Shown in pieces: positions 47,396-57,825 of a DNA stretch of 64,000 nt. Origin of the DNA: Sipunculus nudus (lineage: Eukaryota; Annelida; Sipuncula; Golfingiida; Sipunculidae); contig CM049313.1 in NCBI GenBank assembly GCA_026874595.1, positions 28,518,008-28,582,007 on the forward strand, read 5' to 3'. Made by a program: the position numbers and the translations under genes. The notes under the pieces were generated by a model. It saw only the letters and a list, made by a program, of their open reading frames with translations. It made no database searches and was not told the DNA's origin. Each line of letters starts with the position of its first letter. The stretch's first letter is position 1.

Positions 47396-49230
47396 GGGGG
47401 GGGGGATTAAAGTGATCATAACATCGGTATATTTGTTTAAAATAAGAAATGTACATCGGCAATCCGCCGGTGTCAAATTGGACATCGCAGTTATGAATAT
47501 GCTCCTATCATTTATCGCCGTTATATAAAAAAAATATCGCCAAAAATGAATGTTCATCACGTGTTACCGCCAAATTTGCGTTTAACTTTTCGTTAAACGA
47601 CCGGCCAACGTTCATTAAATCGTTCGTTTTTACTCCTGCCAGCGCCCGAGCGCAGGTTCAGGTGGTCATTGACGGAACAAATACGGGTACATATGTACCC
47701 GAATAGGTAACCACGGTTACATACAGTGACGAAACGTCATGTCGTTGGTTCATTTCAACTCATTTGCATAGCCGAAGATGGCACTCACTTCCGAATATTG
47801 CCGACTAGCGACCGTGCATACAATCGGGTAGACATGTACCCCGCTCTATTATGGCACAGCTGCTCTTGGCCAATCATAGAGACTGGTTCCAACTCCGGTA
47901 TGTCTTACATATGATAAAAATAAGCATTTCGTTTGCTCAGAGAAGTTGTCAAAAGTTTGCTGTACATTTCGTGTGACATTTATGATTAGATTAATAGATA
48001 TTGATAATAAACCAATGCCACGTACAGTGAAATATCAAAGATTTAGTATATCGTGTCATCTACACATCCATCAGTCAATTTTTGTGCAACAACTCATTTT
48101 CAATATTTGGAAACTTTAAATAACTAGAGAAAGTAATTTATAAGAAATCTTCACGGATAACCAGTCAGGATCGCATGAACGTTCATGACAATCGGTATGA
48201 GCGTGGATACTGGAGTTGGAACCAGTCTACAGGTAAGTCAGGAGTTGCAACTGGGAGTACTAAAGATGGAGTTGTACGCCTGTCTCTATGCATGGCTGAT
48301 GACCATAATAGAGCTGGGTACCAGTCTAACGAGCGGACCATTAATGAGGCCTTACGGAAGATGCAAATTTTCGGGGCTTAGAGCAAATTTGAACGATCTC
48401 GAATCAGTTCTCAGACGGGTCACGGCTATCAGACATTCGCGGATGAGGCCACGTTCATAGCTTGAAAGAAGCTGCTTATTTCTCCAGTGGAACACTTTTG
48501 ATATTTATCTGTTTCCTATAAATTAAAAAAAGTTGTTGGGCAGAACTACGTTCTAAGCTGACGAACCCGCTTATGAATATGACCGTCCACACGCCGTTTT
48601 CGCGGGTATATTTGAAATGTCAGTGACGATCTCACAACATCGTAATTTGTATCTGTATGACAGATTAAAGTTGTCGAAATAAAGTCGTACTTCACCTAAA
48701 AATTTCACGCGCAAACCTCGACTTTCACTGGGTTTGCAATCAGAATCCAAATAAAAATTTTAGGGTCGCACTGTAAATCTAGGGTCGGTCGGGTAACCGG
48801 AAACAAAGACTTTTTTTACGCATAAGTTTTGTGTACACGATATCACGGACAATATACCTGTTATGTCCTGTTGTCCAGAAAGTGACTGGTTCTCCAAGGT
48901 AAAGTGCTGACATTCTATGCCCATTATAAGTCAGACACGGTCTGATATATCTATCATCAATAAATTACGAACTTTATCACTGATAGTTTCACGTGACACC
49001 AGGAGGTGGCGCTCTGGTCACCAAACTCACGAACTTTAAAACCCAAATAGACCCTTTGCATGAGACGTCACACAGGCTGGCAAGCCAGCCCAGCATCCAT
49101 ACTGGAGTACACGCTATGCTGCCCAGCTGACCTCCACATGGCCCAGCAGGTCTACTTGACAGTGCATGCTGTGTTCTCCAAACTAGCATACATTACTTAT
49201 GTTTGCAGTATTGTAAACTTTTAATGCTGT
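47396..49230. other. Low-repeat region, unassigned
   Basis: This is one of the few stretches without family A/B text. It holds a run of short palindromes (47684-47720 and ATGAACGTTCAT at 48176-48187). A strong splice-donor-like CTACAGGTAAGT lies near 48227-48238. Overlapping frames at 48175-48460 have no known domain. A host exon is possible but unsupported. Confidence 0.3.
47684..47701. repeat. 18-bp perfect palindrome
   Basis: CGGGTACATATGTACCCG is its own reverse complement. It is followed within 10 bases by GTAACC-AC-GGTTAC. Confidence 0.85.
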
Positions 49231-49382
49231 AATTAACTGTGGAATTAGGGATAAGAAATCATTTTAACCTGGTGAACAAAGCAAAGGACCAGCAGGAACC
49301 CTGTGAGCTGGTGACTGGCCAAGATAGTGAGGATGACAGTCCCCATCAAACCCATCCCCCTAAAACTGCACAGCTGGATTAA
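49231..49382 (+). CDS. Possible 3' terminal exon, hypothetical
   Basis: A frame opens after a stop at about 49228 and ends at TAA 49380-49382. It encodes VNKAKDQQEPCELVTG then QDSEDDSPHQTHPPKTAQLD. The mixed, acidic, non-repetitive composition and coding-like codon use distinguish it from the surrounding AT-rich DNA. An acceptor-like AATTAG lies at about 49243-49248. There is no in-frame ATG, so if real it would be a final exon spliced from upstream. I recognise no family. The alternative is chance or an old processed fragment. Confidence 0.25.
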
Positions 49383-49743
49383 ACTCTAAAACCTTGTCTA
49401 TTCCTATTTTGTGATGAAAGATTATGTTATTTTTCTAACCTTCACTGGACTTCAATTTGTTTTCCCAAATATGGACATATTCTCTTGAGCAGTGGAAGAA
49501 TATTTAGTGATATATAATTATCAAATACCATATTTACCATGGTTTATTCTGATATGTGTTCCTTCTTCATACATATATTTAGACCTGTTTCGGATGTGTC
49601 AGTGTCTTATGAAGTAAAAATAATCAACAAGGCTATTTTGCTTTTTAAAGTCTAATAATAGTGCCAAAGTGAAACATGAAACATTTCAGTTAAATGATTC
49701 AATGGACTTGATATTTGTAAATATGTGTAAACATACATATAAG

Positions 49744-49798
<55 letters not shown>

Positions 49799-49935
49799 AC
49801 ATTAAGTACATTATGTATTTAGCTCTACATGGATGGACGGCTCAAGTGCCAGCAACTTACAAGGCCTCATACATGAAATTATGTACAAATTTTCATTTAA
49901 CACTAGTAAATAAGAAAGCTTGTAAGTAAAATGTG

Positions 49936-49991
<56 letters not shown>

Positions 49992-50111
49992 CTTCAATAT
50001 TTTATCAGTTTTATTGAATATTAAAATCCAACTGAGATCAAAGCTTAAATACTTAAAAGAATATTATCATTATATTTTTCTTGTGATAACTTTATAATGC
50101 ATGCAAATGAC
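49383..50111. other. AT-rich DNA with two (TA)n microsatellites
   Basis: TA tracts lie near 49748-49797 and 49949-49989. No gene was recognised. It could be the 3' flank of the preceding putative exon. Confidence 0.5.
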
Positions 50112-50450
50112 TTTTTTATATTTAAACATCAGACTGGCATTATTTTTCTTTTAAATGTGATCTAAACAACACAAATGTTACCTTCATTTTAAGAACATCT
50201 CTTACCTATACACCTGCACTGAGAATAAGATAAATAAAAATTTCCACACCACCTTTCATAGATAGACAACAGTCTGATTTTTTATATTTAAACATCAGAC
50301 TGGCATTCTTTTTCTTTTAAATGTGATCTAAACAACACAGATGTTACCTTCATTTTAAGAACATCTCTAACCTATACACCTGCACTGAGAATAAGATAAA
50401 TAAAAATTTCCACACCACCTTTCATAGATAGACAACAGTCTGATTTTCTG
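50112..50450 (+). repeat. 166-bp tandem duplication
   Basis: A unit beginning TTTATATTTAAACATCAGAC and ending GATAGACAACAGTCTGATTT occurs twice with almost no differences, offset by 166 bases. Confidence 0.93.
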
Positions 50451-50681
50451 AGACTGGAGAGACCTATATTCTCAGTCATACTGATTTTACCGGCCCATAT
50501 TCCATTGTACTTCTAAGTTCAACATCTAAGACTTCCATTACTGCTGAGCTGTATCTCAAGCAAGTGACTATCTAAAGACTCGCTGGCAACTTCAAAATAT
50601 GGATTTGATGTAAGATAAAGGCATCTTGATTGTCAGTGTAATGTATATATGTTACATTACTGAACATGTCATGATCAACTG
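50451..50681. other. Flank of Gypsy-1, nothing identified
   Basis: Unique-looking DNA precedes the LTR. No gene was seen. Confidence 0.4.
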
Positions 50682-50880
50682 TGTGGTGTATATTGGACTC
50701 TCTGACCAGTTGCTCAGCGAGTTGTACTGAGGTATGAGTTGTACCTGAATGTATGGTCGAAATGGCATGGGGCCGACGTAGGTTTCCGGTGGCCATATTG
50801 GTTTGGTTGGTGAATTAAACTGTCGGCATAAGACACGTGTTCTGTCTCTTAACGGTTAATACGTGGTATAAGACACCACA
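50682..50880 (+). repeat. 5' LTR of Gypsy-1
   Basis: It begins TGTGGTG and ends CACCACA, perfect inverted ends. Its first ~40 bases recur at 55235. Length is 199 bp. Confidence 0.85.
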
Positions 50881-50881
50881 C

Positions 50882-50895
50882 TGGCGACAGGATGG
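50882..50895 (+). promoter_or_regulatory. Primer-binding site candidate
   Basis: TGGCGACAGGATGG starts two bases after the LTR and begins with TGG, as expected for pairing with a tRNA 3' CCA end. The priming tRNA is not identified. Confidence 0.6.
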
Positions 50896-51791
50896 CTTGA
50901 CGACCGCCCTTTGACGAGTTCGACGCCGGTACGACGGATATAGAAAGTTATTTGGAGCGGCTGGACGAGTATTTCATCGCATATGACATTGCGGATACGG
51001 CCGACAACGCAGCCAAGCGCCGCGCCATTTTGTTAATCTCGCTCGGTGCGAACACGTACAGGATTGTTAAAGATCTGGCGTTTTCTGACCCACCAGCATC
51101 AAAAACTTTTGAAGAATTAGTGATACTGTTGAGAGGACATTTCAAACCGGCACATCTTAAGGTGGCTGAACGATACAGGTTTCATTCAGCAACACAACGT
51201 CCAGGTCAGTCAATTGCCGATTTTGTCAGGGAGCTAAAAAAGTTAGCCAGTACGTGCGAGTTTTCCAATGCCCAGGTAAACGATAGTCTTCGAGACCGTT
51301 TTATATGCGGTATACGTTCGGAGCAAGTAAAGAGAAAGCTTTTAGCTCGGAATTATACATTCCAGGAAGCTGTGGATGCAGCTTTAGCGCACGAAACGGC
51401 ACAGAAAGATGTTAGAGACATTGCTACATGTAGTGCTGGTCCTAGTGACACTTCTGTCAATAAAATCAGACATTATACCCCACGTCGGCCACAAGGCACG
51501 GCAGTTGGTCCGAGAACTACAGGGCCAGGTCCAACACAAAAAAAGAGCCGCTGTGATAGATGTGGCCTGCATAACCACACCCGTGAGAACTGTAGACACA
51601 AAAATGGTGAGTGTTATCGTTGCCACAAGACTGGACATTTACAACCCGAGTGTCGTAGCAAGCCAAATCGTACCCAGCGCCCTGTAAGACAGCGTAGGGT
51701 CCATTATGCAGCGGAGGACTCTGATTCTCAGCCTGAGGAGAGGGATGAGATACTAAATTTCTCAGTGTTTTTCCTTGTGCCACAGCCATAA
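50892..51791 (+). pseudogene. Gag of Gypsy-1 (capsid plus two CCHC knuckles), nonsense at codon 3
   Basis: Gag builds the particle around element RNA. The frame from 50892 gives ATG GCT and then TGA at 50898, after which it stays open for nearly 300 codons to TAA at 51789-51791. Counting from 50952, residues 1-150 match a Gypsy capsid (FEELVILLRGHFKP, VAERYRFHSA, FVRELKKLA, LRDRFICGI). Two knuckles, C201-C204-H209-C214 and C221-C224-H229-C234, both fit CX2CX4HX4C and should bind RNA. The start at 50892 overlaps the primer-binding region, which is common in this group. The third-codon TGA is best explained by decay. The 3' end contains a slippery heptamer that would shift ribosomes into protease. 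Confidence 0.88.
51755..51761 (+). promoter_or_regulatory. -1 frameshift slippery heptamer
   Basis: A AAT TTC lies in the gag frame 30 bases before the gag stop. It fits the X XXY YYZ rule. The -1 frame is open from the next codon into the protease, so it is a plausible Gag-Pol frameshift site. Confidence 0.6.
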
Positions 51792-52195
51792 GGGCTATTG
51801 AGTCAGACCAGCCTGGTATACCGGCACCAGCTGTTAAAGTCCCAGTGATAATTGAGGATACAAATTTTGAGATGGAGGTAGATACAGGGTCGGCAGTATC
51901 AATTATGAATTACTCAGACTATGAACACTATTTTAAGTATTTGGCTCTTCGTCCGGTAGAGAGATCATTCCATGCCTACGCAGGTACTCCACTAGATATT
52001 GCGGGTCAAATTATGGTGGACATTGAGTATGGTAACCAGAAAGCAACATTGCCACTTATGATTGTACGGGCTAGTAAGTACGCTCCACCGCTCTTTGGTC
52101 GATCATTGTTAGCAAGGATCCGGTTGGACTGGAAAAAATCTATATCCTACAGGTTTGTGTCCCCAAGGTCAGTTTGCAGTAGCAGATTCGGATAG
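51761..52195 (+). pseudogene. Aspartic protease of Gypsy-1
   Basis: The frame lies -1 relative to gag and is open from the slippery site to TAG at 52193-52195. It encodes a retropepsin-like domain with the active-site stretch MEVDTGSAVSIM, a GTPLDIAGQIMV flap region and a PPLFGRSLL segment near its end, then LDWKK. Retropepsins act as dimers and process Gag-Pol. The active-site triad DTG is intact. The protein would be translated only as a Gag-Pro fusion by frameshifting. After LDWKK the frame runs off into noise while reverse transcriptase continues in another frame, implying a one-base indel near 52140-52155 (or, less likely, a second programmed shift). Confidence 0.8.
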
Positions 52196-53726
52196 CTTGA
52201 ATCCAGACACTAAGGTGGCCCAGTTGAAAGAACAGTACACAGATATTTTTAAACCAGATTTAGGTACGGTTAAGGTAACAAAGGCCTCATTACACTTGAA
52301 GAGCAATGCTACACCGGTTTTCCGGAGAGCGCGTCCAGTACCCATCGCTCTTCGCTCAGCAGTTGAAGCAGATTTGCAACGGATGGAAAGAGAAGGGATC
52401 ATCAAATCAGTAGACTTTAGTGATTGGGCTACACCCTTAGTCTGCGTCCAAAAAACAGATGGATCGGTTCGCCTCTGTGGCGATTATAAAGACACCGTCA
52501 ATCCAGCAATCCAGACGGAATACTTCCCCATTCCCACACTGGAGGAGATCAGAGGTAGGGTAGCTTCATGGACTAAGTTTACAAAGATTGATCTCCGTTG
52601 TGCATATCAACAATTGTTGCTTGATGAGGAGTCGCAAAAACTGTGTACAATAAACACTCATAAAGGTCTTTTCCAGTATACGCGATTGCCATTTGGAATC
52701 TCTTCAAGCCCAGCCATTTGGCAGAGGTTTATTGATCAAGTACTTTCGGGAGTTAAGGGAGTATGTGTGATCATGGACTATGTTTTAGCAGGAGATTCCA
52801 ATGATGACGAGCACTCAGAGAATTTGAGAACAGTGTTTGAGCGTTTTGACAAAGACGGGTTGAGAGCAAAATTTGAAAAATGTGCATTCATGGTCCCATC
52901 AGTTGTGTATTACGGTGTTCGCTTTTTGGGACAAAGATTTCAACCGACAGATGATAAGGTTAACGCGATCAACAAAGCACCAACTCCCCGGAATGTTTCA
53001 GAGTTGCGGTCATTCCTGGGCATGTTAGCAGCCATGACAGGATTTATACCCAGGTTATCGACACTGGCACATCCACTTTATGATTTGCTAGGCAACAAGC
53101 CATGGAAATGGACATCTGAATGTAGCAGAGCTTTCCGAGAGGTCAAGCAAGCTCTTACAGCAGAAACAGTATTGTCTCATTATGACCCAAACCTGCCTGT
53201 TGAGTTGTCAGTAGATGCATCACCATATGGACTAGGGGCTGTAATACAGCATGTGTTCCCTAATAAAACCTGTCGTCCCATTGCATATGCATCGCGAACG
53301 TTGAATAGCCATGAGAAAGGCTACGGTCAGATTGACAAAGAGGGATTGGCCATTATGTTTGGCTTGAAGCGGTTCCATAATTATTTGTACGGGAGACACT
53401 TTACAATTAATACGGATCACAAACCGTTGGAACGGATCTTTGGCGCAAAACATTCAATACCGTCACTGGCAGCCTCTCGCTTACAACGTTGGGCCATAAC
53501 ATTGTCTGCATTTGACTATGACATCAAGTTTGTGCCATCGAAACAGAATGCGGTGGCTGACGCACTCTCGCGCTTACCTGTCAGTTCAACACATGGTGGT
53601 GAGGATGACATATTTCGTGTCGAGGAGCGTGTTGTGGACTGTTTGCCGATTACCCACAAACAAATCAGTTTGGCTACACGTAGAGATCCAGTCTTGTCGA
53701 AGGTCCTCGCGTTTGTGCGGAATTGA
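52155..53726 (+). pseudogene. Reverse transcriptase and RNase H of Gypsy-1, catalytic Asp replaced
   Basis: This copies element RNA into DNA and removes the RNA strand. About 523 residues are open (the first codon is TTG, so it is an internal part of Pol). Fingers and palm motifs are clear: PVPIALR at 61-67, VRLCGDYK at 105-112, KIDLRCAYQQ with catalytic D146, LPFG at 178-181. The box that should carry two adjacent aspartates reads IMDYVLAG, so D208 is followed by Tyr209 (codon TAT, 52779-52781). RNase H motifs LSVDAS (D354), DKEGLA (E396) and NTDHKPL (D421) are intact. A TGA at 53724-53726 ends the frame in the linker to integrase, which continues in the same frame. The Tyr substitution removes a metal-binding residue, so the enzyme should be inactive. 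Confidence 0.92.
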
Positions 53727-55028
53727 TGGCCACAACAGCTCAGTGATTTGAGATTCCGCCCATATTTGGATAAGAAGTTCCAATTATCTTTCGAGCAGGA
53801 TTGTCGGTTATGGGGATTGCGCGTGGTTATCCCTGCCTGCTATCGCGATGAACTGTTGCAAGAACTCCATATTGGCCACCCCGGGATGGTACGAATGAAG
53901 GAAATGGCCAGAAGTTTCCTCTGGTGGCCACACATTGATTTAGACATTGAGCACGCGGTGCAGCACTGTGCAAGCTGTCAACAGGTGAGGAAAGCCCCTC
54001 CATTAGCTCCATTGGTCCCCTGGATGTGGCCTAGTATGCCTTGGCACCGGATTCACGTTGACTATGCTGAACATGAAGGCAAGCATTACGTGATCGTGGT
54101 GGATGTTCACTCCAGGTGGCCAGAGGTCTTCTATATGCCCAACGACACGACGGCTGTATCCACAATCACGATTCTTCGCAACTTGTTTGCGGCATATGGA
54201 TGTCCAGTTCAGTGCGTTAGTGATAACGGACCACAGTTTCGCAGTGAGGAGTTTGGTACGTTTTTGCGCATGAATGGGGTAAAACACGTGCGCGTTGCAC
54301 CTTACCATGCCGCTAGTAATGGCCTTGCAGAGCGCATGGTTCAATCATTTAAGGCTTATATGAAAACGTCAAAAGGCAGCAGGCTTTCGGTGCAGCAACG
54401 CCTGGCAAACTTTCTTCTTCTGTACCGTACAATGAAACACGCCACCACTGGTTCAACCCCGTCTGCTCTCTTTTTGGGCCGTGAACTGCGTACCCGTCTA
54501 TCCCTTCTTCGGCCAAGCGTGGGCAAACATGTGCTGGATGCACAAGCCAATCAGAAGGCCCAACATGATATGCATGCTCGGAATCGTCAGTTCAGTGTGG
54601 ACGACCAGGTTTACGTCCACAATTTTACCAAAGGTCCGACGTGGTTGGAGGGAGTTGTTACCCAAATACGAGGGCCATTGTCCTATGGTGTCAGATTGTC
54701 TGATGGCCGAATTATCCAGCGACATGTGGACCATTTGCGGGAACGACATAGTGTTAGTGATAGTCCACTAGACCAGGAGGGGGAGGAGTTCCCAGAGCCG
54801 GAGGTGCCTTTTCCAAAACCTGTCGGAGATGACAACCGTGTCAGAGATGACAACGTCCCAGGGTCAGCAGAGATAACACTGATGCCCCTCGGGGAAGGTT
54901 AGCTCACGAGCGCTGACAATGATGATGCTCATCCAGAGGTTAGAGTAGTTCCGGTTAAAGCGCAGCATGCTTCATCACCCCGGAGATCACAACGAAACCG
55001 TAAGGTGCCAGATCGTTTAGGTTTGTGA
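53727..55028 (+). pseudogene. Integrase of Gypsy-1
   Basis: Integrase inserts element DNA into the genome. The frame continues that of reverse transcriptase past TGA 53724. Counting from 53748, the zinc-binding HHCC domain uses H41, H44, C74 and C77 (HIGHPG, CASC). The catalytic core has D105 (HVDYAE), D159 (SDNGPQF) and E195 (NGLAERM), all present. A GPY-type module (GPLSYGVRL) lies near residue 310. A TAG at 54900-54902 interrupts the tail, but the frame continues with a basic RRSQRNRKVPDRL end to TGA at 55026-55028, typical of Gypsy Pol C termini. Both stops look like late decay because the flanking domains are otherwise well preserved. Confidence 0.92.
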
Positions 55029-55220
55029 TATCAGTTGTTGGTAAGGGTGCATTACGGGGCAGAATAATCCCCGCACCGTCTGACTGAGTTTTCAGGGTAG
55101 TCTACCGCTGTACCCTTTATGTGTTATCTCAATTGTTCGTCAGTACCATATATTTAAATGTGTTTTATGAATGCCGCAGACTGTTTAACCTGTAATTGCT
55201 GAGAATGTGTTTTTTTTTAC

Positions 55221-55234
55221 TGGTGTGGGGGAGA
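55221..55234 (+). promoter_or_regulatory. Polypurine tract of Gypsy-1
   Basis: TGGTGTGGGGGAGA lies immediately before the 3' LTR start TGTGGTG. It primes plus-strand DNA in LTR elements. Confidence 0.7.
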
Positions 55235-55500
55235 TGTGGTGTATAATGGACTCTCTGACCAGTTGCTCAGCGTACTGAGGTAGTACCCATTTGACTGATA
55301 TCTAGATAGCCCAGGCTGGGGTACTGGCCAGCGACAGCCTGTACTCCAGCTGTGTTTATCCTCCAGCATGGTTCAGTGAGGCTGTCGCCTGGGATGCTGT
55401 GACGTCAGTGCAAAGGGGCTATAACGCCCGGGTACCGTTACTTCTTGCATTATCGCTACGTCAGTGAGGACGTTCCTTATAATAAATATCGCTGACCACA
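55235..55500 (+). repeat. 3' LTR of Gypsy-1, true for first 48 bases, chimeric after
   Basis: 55235-55282 matches the 5' LTR with one substitution and a 5-base gap. Beyond this the text is unrelated to the 5' LTR, yet the block still ends GACCACA at 55500, an inverted partner of TGTGGT. It may be a different LTR subtype, a recombinant, or the join with Gypsy-2. Confidence 0.55.
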
Positions 55501-55541
55501 GTGTATTACGTAGTAGCTAGTAAGTCTGTGAACCTGTCAGT

Positions 55542-56267
55542 ATGTCTAGATACCCCGTGATGGACTGGTCACATGGTGACCACGCAGAGATGTTCAAGCT
55601 CTCCAAACAACGTATGAACTTATATTTTGATGATGAGGGTGTCACTGACCCGGCTAAGCAAACCACTAAGATTCAGATCGCTGCTGGCATTGAAAGACTG
55701 AAACGAATAAACGCTTCAGCATTGACTGAGGCAGACAAGAAAAAACCAGAAAAATTGTTCAAACTTTTTGAAGATCAGTTTGATATCAAGATCAACTTGC
55801 GTATACACAGGATGGTTCGAATTGATGCAGTATAAACAGCAACAAGGGGAAACTATTGATGATTTTGTGAACCGCTGTACTGAAAAGGGCCAACTTTGTG
55901 ATTTTCAATCTACTGAGCTCACCGAGAGGATAATAGAGCTTGTTATAGTCAGCACCCCTTTTGAAGCCTTTCAGAAATACCTTTTGGACAGAGACAAAGC
56001 AAAGGTATGAAGCCAGATGAATTACTCGCAGAAGGACGCAAATACGAAGCTATCATGAAAGGAAAAGAATCTCTTAAAAAACTAGAAAACAGCTCTGCTG
56101 ACATTCACACTGTTAGATTGTCATGTGAAAACTGGGGTCTTACACACAAACCAAGAAGCTGTCCAGCGTACAGAGACAAGTGCAAGAATTGCGGCAAACT
56201 TGGTCACTGGGCGAAATGTTACGGCAAATCTAAATTTTGTGGAAACCCCCGAGGTTGCAGCAAATAA
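55542..56267 (+). pseudogene. Gag-like protein of Gypsy-2, frameshifted
   Basis: An ATG at 55542 begins MSRYPVMDWSHGDHAE, and the segment LFEDQFDIKINLRIHR follows in the same frame. Similarity then moves to a second frame (QQGETIDDFVNRC, TELTERIIELVIVST) and to a third (KPDELLAEGRKYEAI), so at least two frame changes have occurred near 55815 and 56005. Near the end are CKNCGKLGHWAKC, a CCHC zinc knuckle with spacing CX2CX4HX4C, and SCPAYRDK before it. This pattern (gag with a single knuckle preceded by CPA) is common in invertebrate Gypsy elements. It stops at TAA 56265-56267. Confidence 0.8.
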
Positions 56268-56514
56268 AGACAGAGGTTCTATCAGAGAGCCAGAAGCCCA
56301 TCAAGAGAACGACATTTCAACAGACAGCACAACAGAGACAGAAATGTTAGCACAGTCTCAGATCTCACCAGTGATGAAACTGACAGTTGTGAAACAGATG
56401 GTGAACAATACACACAGACTTTCAGTATCATACAGGTATCCGACCTGTTTATGGACGCGGTATGTGTTAGAAATGAAGCTTACACCACCTTGAATATAGT
56501 CTGCCCTGATAAAA

Positions 56515-57504
56515 GTGGTAAACATAAGTTACGAGATCCCAGGTGTTCCTTGGACAAAACTAGCCAGTGATATGTTTGAACTTAACAACTCCCAGTATAT
56601 GATACTTGTGGATTACTACTCAAAGTTTCCATATGTTAAGAGAATGAGCCAGACAAGAAGCTGCGATAAAGCAAATGAAACCTCTGAGTGTTTTAGCATA
56701 TTTGGTCCACCGCTCGAAATAGTGACTGACAATGGGCCACACTATAGTGGAAAACCCTACAAAGATATGTGCACGAAATGGAACATCAAACATACAATAC
56801 ATCACCAAAGACAAATAAGAACAATCAAGGGTGTGCTTAAAAAGTGTACAAAGACAAGTAATGATATAATTATAGCCATGCAACACCTTAGGTGTACCCC
56901 AATCGACTCGAACCTACCTAGCCCAAGTGAGATACTATTCAACAGACAGATTCGCACAAATCTGCCAAGCAACCAGTCACTGGCAGGCCATAAATACCAA
57001 TACATTACCAGTCATCTGCAAGAACGCACACAGCGGATGACACAGAGATACAATCAGTCAGCTGGGCCGGACCTTCCACCATTGAGAGAAGGACAGCACG
57101 TCACCATATTACACAAAGACAAGGGCAGGTGGATGCCTGGGGAGGTGGTTACGGTATGTAGGGAGCCCAGGTCATATAGGGTACATACACAACAAGGTTA
57201 CATAGTTAGGAGAAACAGAAGGGATATACGAGAACAACCCCTGGACAGAAAAAGTATGAAACATGCACAACAAATGAACCCAACACGACGTGTTCATTTC
57301 GCAGACGAATTTCCAATTCGCCATTACGCAGAAGCCAACCAGCAAAACCAACCAAACCAAGATATTGTTGAGCAAGGTGAACCTCAACCAGCTGAGCAGA
57401 TACGACCCAATGCGCAGCCGCAACCAGATATCCAGCCCAAGCACAGACAGAAGACAACACGTTATGGCAGAGAAATCAAGAAGCCATCTAGATATCTCGA
57501 CTAA
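56515..57504 (+). pseudogene. Integrase of Gypsy-2, catalytic Glu missing
   Basis: A 329-codon frame encodes an integrase core: WTKLASDMFEL (D19), VDYYSKFPY and TDNGPHYS (D72). The segment that should contain the catalytic glutamate is replaced by HHQRQIRTIKGVLKK (residues 96-110), so D,D-35-E is incomplete, apparently through a short deletion. The C-terminal domain (GQHVTILHKDKGRWMPGEV, YRVHTQQG, residues 193-240) and a basic Pol tail (TTRYGREIKKPSRYL) are present. The N-terminal zinc domain is absent, consistent with the larger internal deletion. It should be inactive as an integrase, although its frame is long and open. Confidence 0.88.
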
Positions 57505-57649
57505 CTTAATCTCACACTTATAGACATTCTCTTAAGTATTAGAAGTTTACATTGACCTTCTCTTAAATATTAGAGGTTTAACTTTGCGGACATTTTTACT
57601 ATAAACTGTAACACCTTTTAAATTTAACTTCCAATAAGGAAGAGGGAGA

Positions 57650-57825
57650 TGTTGGGAACTATGTCGTACCGCGCATAACCCCGTTGTACCGCGTATGAGG
57701 CGGAGTGATATTTGGTCACATAGTTCTGAGTGATGTATCTAAAAACATGGTTGTTCTACTCCATGTCTTGAGTTCATTTATTCTCATGAATTGCTTGTGT
57801 CTGAGTGCATCATCTTATCACAACA
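57650..57825 (+). repeat. 3' LTR of Gypsy-2
   Basis: It starts TGTTGGG directly after GGAAGAGGGAGA and ends CACAACA, giving TGTTG / CAACA inverted ends. Confidence 0.7.

Larger units (their letters stand above)
50682..55282 (+). mobile_element. Gypsy-1: nearly full-length Ty3/Gypsy retrotransposon, inactivated
   Basis: A 199-bp 5' LTR, a primer-binding-like site, gag with two zinc knuckles, protease, reverse transcriptase, RNase H and integrase occur in Ty3/Gypsy order, followed by a G-rich polypurine tract and the start of a 3' LTR. The coding part carries an in-frame TGA at gag codon 3, a frame break between protease and reverse transcriptase, a changed catalytic residue, a TGA before integrase and a TAG near the Pol end. 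It cannot make a full Pol. The 3' LTR matches the 5' LTR only for its first 48 bases. Confidence 0.92.
55501..57825 (+). mobile_element. Gypsy-2: internally deleted Ty3/Gypsy element
   Basis: Gag-like frames (55542-56267) are followed within 250 bases by integrase (56515-57504), a GGAAGAGGGAGA purine tract and a 176-bp LTR. Protease, reverse transcriptase and RNase H are absent. The integrase belongs to a different lineage from Gypsy-1 by sequence. No 5' LTR matching the 3' LTR was found. The upstream join with Gypsy-1 is therefore likely a recombination or deletion product. Confidence 0.82.
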
